DNA from: Streptomyces tardus
GTDB lineage: Bacteria; Actinomycetota; Actinomycetes; Streptomycetales; Streptomycetaceae
NCBI RefSeq assembly: GCF_018101125.2
Contig: NZ_JAELVF020000001.1
Coordinates: forward strand, 3,930,722 to 3,994,721
Length of the DNA stretch: 64,000 bases
Direction of reading: 5' to 3'
Under the pieces are notes generated by a model. That model did no database searches. It worked only from the letters and a program-made list of their open reading frames with translations, and had not been told where the DNA came from. A program made the translations under genes and the position numbers. Below, in pieces: positions 61,735 to 64,000 of the stretch; the stretch's first letter is position 1, and each line of letters starts with the position of its first letter.

Positions 61735-64000
61735 TCAGGCGTCGCCGCCGGCCGGGCCGGGATCGGCAGCACCCACGTCGAGCAGCCGGTAGCGGTCGAT
61801 CGCCTGCTTGGGCGAAGAGCGGTCGATCTGCCCTGCGCGGGCCAGCTCCGAGAGCACCCCGAGCACGATGGAGTGGGCGTCGATGTGGAAGTACCGGCGC
61901 GCTGCGCCCCGCGTGTCGGCGAAGCCGAAGCCGTCGGCGCCGAGGGACTGGTAGCTCCCCGGCACCCAGCGGGCGATCTGGTCGGGCACCGACCTCATCC
62001 AGTCCGACACCGCCACAACCGGCCCCTGCGCGTCCTCCAGTTTGCGCGTCACATAGGGCGTGCGCTGCTCCTCCTCCGGGCGCAGCAGATTGTGCTGCTC
62101 GGCCTCCACCGCATCGCGGCGCAGCTCGTTCCACGAGGTCGCCGACCAGACGTCGGCCTTGACGTTCCACTCGTCGGCAAGGATCTGCTGCGCCTCCAGA
62201 GCCCACGGCAGTGCGACGCCGGAGGCGAGGATCTGCGCGGGCAGTTCGCCGCCGCTGCCGGGCCGATAGCGGTGCAGCCCCTTCAGGATTCCCTCGACAT
62301 CCACGTCCTCCGGCTCGGCGGGCTGCTGGGCCGGCTCGTTGTAGACCGTGAGGTAGTAGAAGACGTCCTCGGCGCTCTCGCCGTACATCCTGCGCAGGCC
62401 GTCCTTGACGATGTGCGCGATCTCGAAGCCGAAGGCGGGGTCGTAGGCGATGCAGGCCGGGTTGGTGGAGGCCAGCAACTGCGAGTGGCCGTCGGCGTGT
62501 TGCAGACCCTCTCCGGTGAGCGTCGTGCGCCCCGCGGTGGCACCGAGCACGAAGCCGCGCGCCAACTGGTCGGCCATCTGCCAGAACTGGTCGCCGGTCC
62601 GCTGGAAGCCGAACATCGAGTAGAAGACATAGATCGGGATCAGCGGCTCACCGTGTGTGGCGTGCGCGGAGCCCGCGGCGATCAGCGAGGCGGTGCAGCC
62701 AGCCTCGGAGATGCCGTCGTGCAGCATCTGGCCCTGCGGAGACTCGCGGTAGGCGAGCAGCAGCTCCCGGTCGACGGACTCGTACGTCTGACCCAGCGGG
62801 TTGTAGATCTTCGCCGACGGGAAGAAGGAGTCCATGCCGAAGGTGCGGTACTCGTCCGGCGCGATCAGCACGAAGCGTTTGCCGATCTCCTTGTCCCGCA
62901 TCAGGTCCTTCAGCAGCCGTACGAAGGCCATCGTGGTGGCGATCTGCTGGGAGCCCGAGCCCTTGCGAATCGCCGCGTAGGTCTTCTCGCCCGGGAGCGC
63001 AAGCGGCTTGGAGCGGTCGACTCGGGTGGGCACATAGCCGCCGAGCTCCTGCCGGCGGTCGTGCATGTACTGGATCTCGTCGGAGTCGCGACCCGGGTGG
63101 TAGTAGGGCGGGACGCCGTCCTCGAGCGCCTTGTCGGGGATCGGCAGCCGCAGTCGGTCGCGGAAGCGCTTGAGGTCCTCGACCGTCAGCTTCTTCATCT
63201 GGTGGGTGGCGTTGCGGCCCTCGAAATTCGGCCCCAGGGTCCAGCCCTTGACGGTCTGCGCCAGGATCACCGTCGGCTGGCCCTTGTGCTCCTTGGCAGC
63301 CTTGTAGGCCGCGTAGACCTTGCGGTGGTCGTGGCCGCCCCGGCCCAGGTGCAGGATCTGCTCGTCGGTCATGTTCTCGACCATGGAGCGCAGCCGGCGG
63401 TCGCCGCCGAAGAAGTGGTCCCTGATGTACTCGCCGGTCTCGGTCGCGTAGGTCTGGAACTGCCCGTCCGGGGTGGCGTTGAGCTTGTTGACCAGGGCAC
63501 CGTCACGGTCCTGGGCCAGCAGCGGGTCCCACGACCGGTCCCAGATCAGCTTGATCACGTTCCAGCCGGCACCGCGGAACACGGACTCCAGCTCCTGGAT
63601 GACCTTGCCGTTGCCGCGTACCGGCCCGTCCAGCCGCTGCAGGTTGCAGTTGACGACGAAGGTGAGGTTGTCGAGGTTCTCCCGGGCGGCGATGGTCAGC
63701 TGACCCAGAGACTCGGGCTCGTCCATCTCGCCGTCGCCGAGGAATGCCCAGACGTGCGAGGCGGAGGTGTCGGCGATATCGCGGGCCGCCATGTAGCGGT
63801 TCATCCGAGCCTGGAAGATCGCACCGATCGGGCCGAGGCCCATGGACACTGTGGGGAACTCCCAGAAGTCCGGCATCGAGCGGGGGTGCGGATAGCTGGA
63901 AAGCCCGTGCGGTGCCTTGGACTTCTCCTGGCGGAAGCCGTCGAGGTTCTGCTCGGTGAGCCGGTCCAGCAGGAATGCGCGTGCGTAGATACCGGGCGAG
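61735..64000 (-). CDS. aceE: AceE: pyruvate dehydrogenase E1 component (partial, N-terminus outside window)
   Basis: The window holds the C-terminal 755 residues or so of a homodimeric pyruvate dehydrogenase E1, which decarboxylates pyruvate using thiamine diphosphate and passes acetyl to E2. The ThDP motif is GDGEMDEPES with NCNLQRLDGPVRGN downstream, and the pyrimidine-domain motif YRTFGMDSFFPSAK follows. The frame is open to the right edge, where it reads SPGIYARAFLLDRLTEQNLDG. The full protein is usually about 900 residues. No companion E2 gene is visible. Confidence 0.93.
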   Translation of the reverse strand, partial: SPGIYARAFLLDRLTEQNLDGFRQEKSKAPHGLSSYPHPRSMPDFWEFPTVSMGLGPIGAIFQARMNRYMAARDIADTSASHVWAFLGDGEMDEPESLGQLTIAARENLDNLTFVVNCNLQRLDGPVRGNGKVIQELESVFRGAGWNVIKLIWDRSWDPLLAQDRDGALVNKLNATPDGQFQTYATETGEYIRDHFFGGDRRLRSMVENMTDEQILHLGRGGHDHRKVYAAYKAAKEHKGQPTVILAQTVKGWTLGPNFEGRNATHQMKKLTVEDLKRFRDRLRLPIPDKALEDGVPPYYHPGRDSDEIQYMHDRRQELGGYVPTRVDRSKPLALPGEKTYAAIRKGSGSQQIATTMAFVRLLKDLMRDKEIGKRFVLIAPDEYRTFGMDSFFPSAKIYNPLGQTYESVDRELLLAYRESPQGQMLHDGISEAGCTASLIAAGSAHATHGEPLIPIYVFYSMFGFQRTGDQFWQMADQLARGFVLGATAGRTTLTGEGLQHADGHSQLLASTNPACIAYDPAFGFEIAHIVKDGLRRMYGESAEDVFYYLTVYNEPAQQPAEPEDVDVEGILKGLHRYRPGSGGELPAQILASGVALPWALEAQQILADEWNVKADVWSATSWNELRRDAVEAEQHNLLRPEEEQRTPYVTRKLEDAQGPVVAVSDWMRSVPDQIARWVPGSYQSLGADGFGFADTRGAARRYFHIDAHSIVLGVLSELARAGQIDRSSPKQAIDRYRLLDVGAADPGPAGGDA

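Overview
The window is about 73% G+C, with strong G/C bias at third codon positions, many GTG and some TTG starts, and GTGA/ATGA stop-start overlaps. Its gene content points to a Streptomyces (or close relative) chromosome core region. I see no rRNA, tRNA, CRISPR array, phage or insertion sequence.

0.2-7.6 kb: an envelope-stress block in the same order as the mycobacterial Rv1220c-Rv1229c locus: O-methyltransferase, ECF sigma factor, zinc anti-sigma factor, HtrA protease, TatB, a conserved hypothetical and Mrp. 7.7-14.3 kb: a lipoprotein, CorA, a suppressor-of-fused protein, a PHP phosphoesterase and MarC. 14.3-22.7 kb: a hydrolase, a DEAD-box RNA helicase, a ferritin-like protein, DUF3107, a TetR regulator and a DUF3152 putative metalloprotease. 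This order follows mycobacterial Rv3211-Rv3207c.

22.9-28.1 kb: a compact polysaccharide-type operon with a PelF/DUF3492 glycosyltransferase, a polytopic membrane protein, an SDR sugar epimerase and a spherulin-4 family glycosidase-like protein. This is the best candidate here for a poorly described system; it resembles a reduced Pel or galactosaminogalactan pathway. 28.2-34.8 kb: MoeZ, a secreted tripeptidyl-aminopeptidase-like lipoprotein, a 964-residue flippase-fold membrane protein with a kinase-like segment, and an alkyltransferase-like protein.

35.0-49.2 kb: a DNA-repair and redox block: AdnA and AdnB (paired motor-nucleases), an M20 peptidase, NudC, mycoredoxin with a sigma-R-type promoter, UvrD2, and the antibiotic-response regulator WblC (WhiB7), preceded by a leader ORF and terminator that look like a transcription attenuator.

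49.6-64.0 kb: the fatty-acid synthase cluster fasR-fabD-fabH-acpP-fabF, then pirin, a serine hydrolase, a MerR regulator with heptad repeats plus a deleted aldo/keto reductase remnant, a DUF4429 protein, a DUF1023 hydrolase, a TetR regulator, an I36-inhibitor-like secreted protein and the 3' part of aceE. From memory of S. coelicolor numbering, the left 49 kb corresponds to about SCO5145-SCO5191 and the right part to about SCO2390-SCO2371. The join near 49.2-49.6 kb therefore looks like a rearrangement junction relative to that species, and it carries a perfect 23-bp hairpin.
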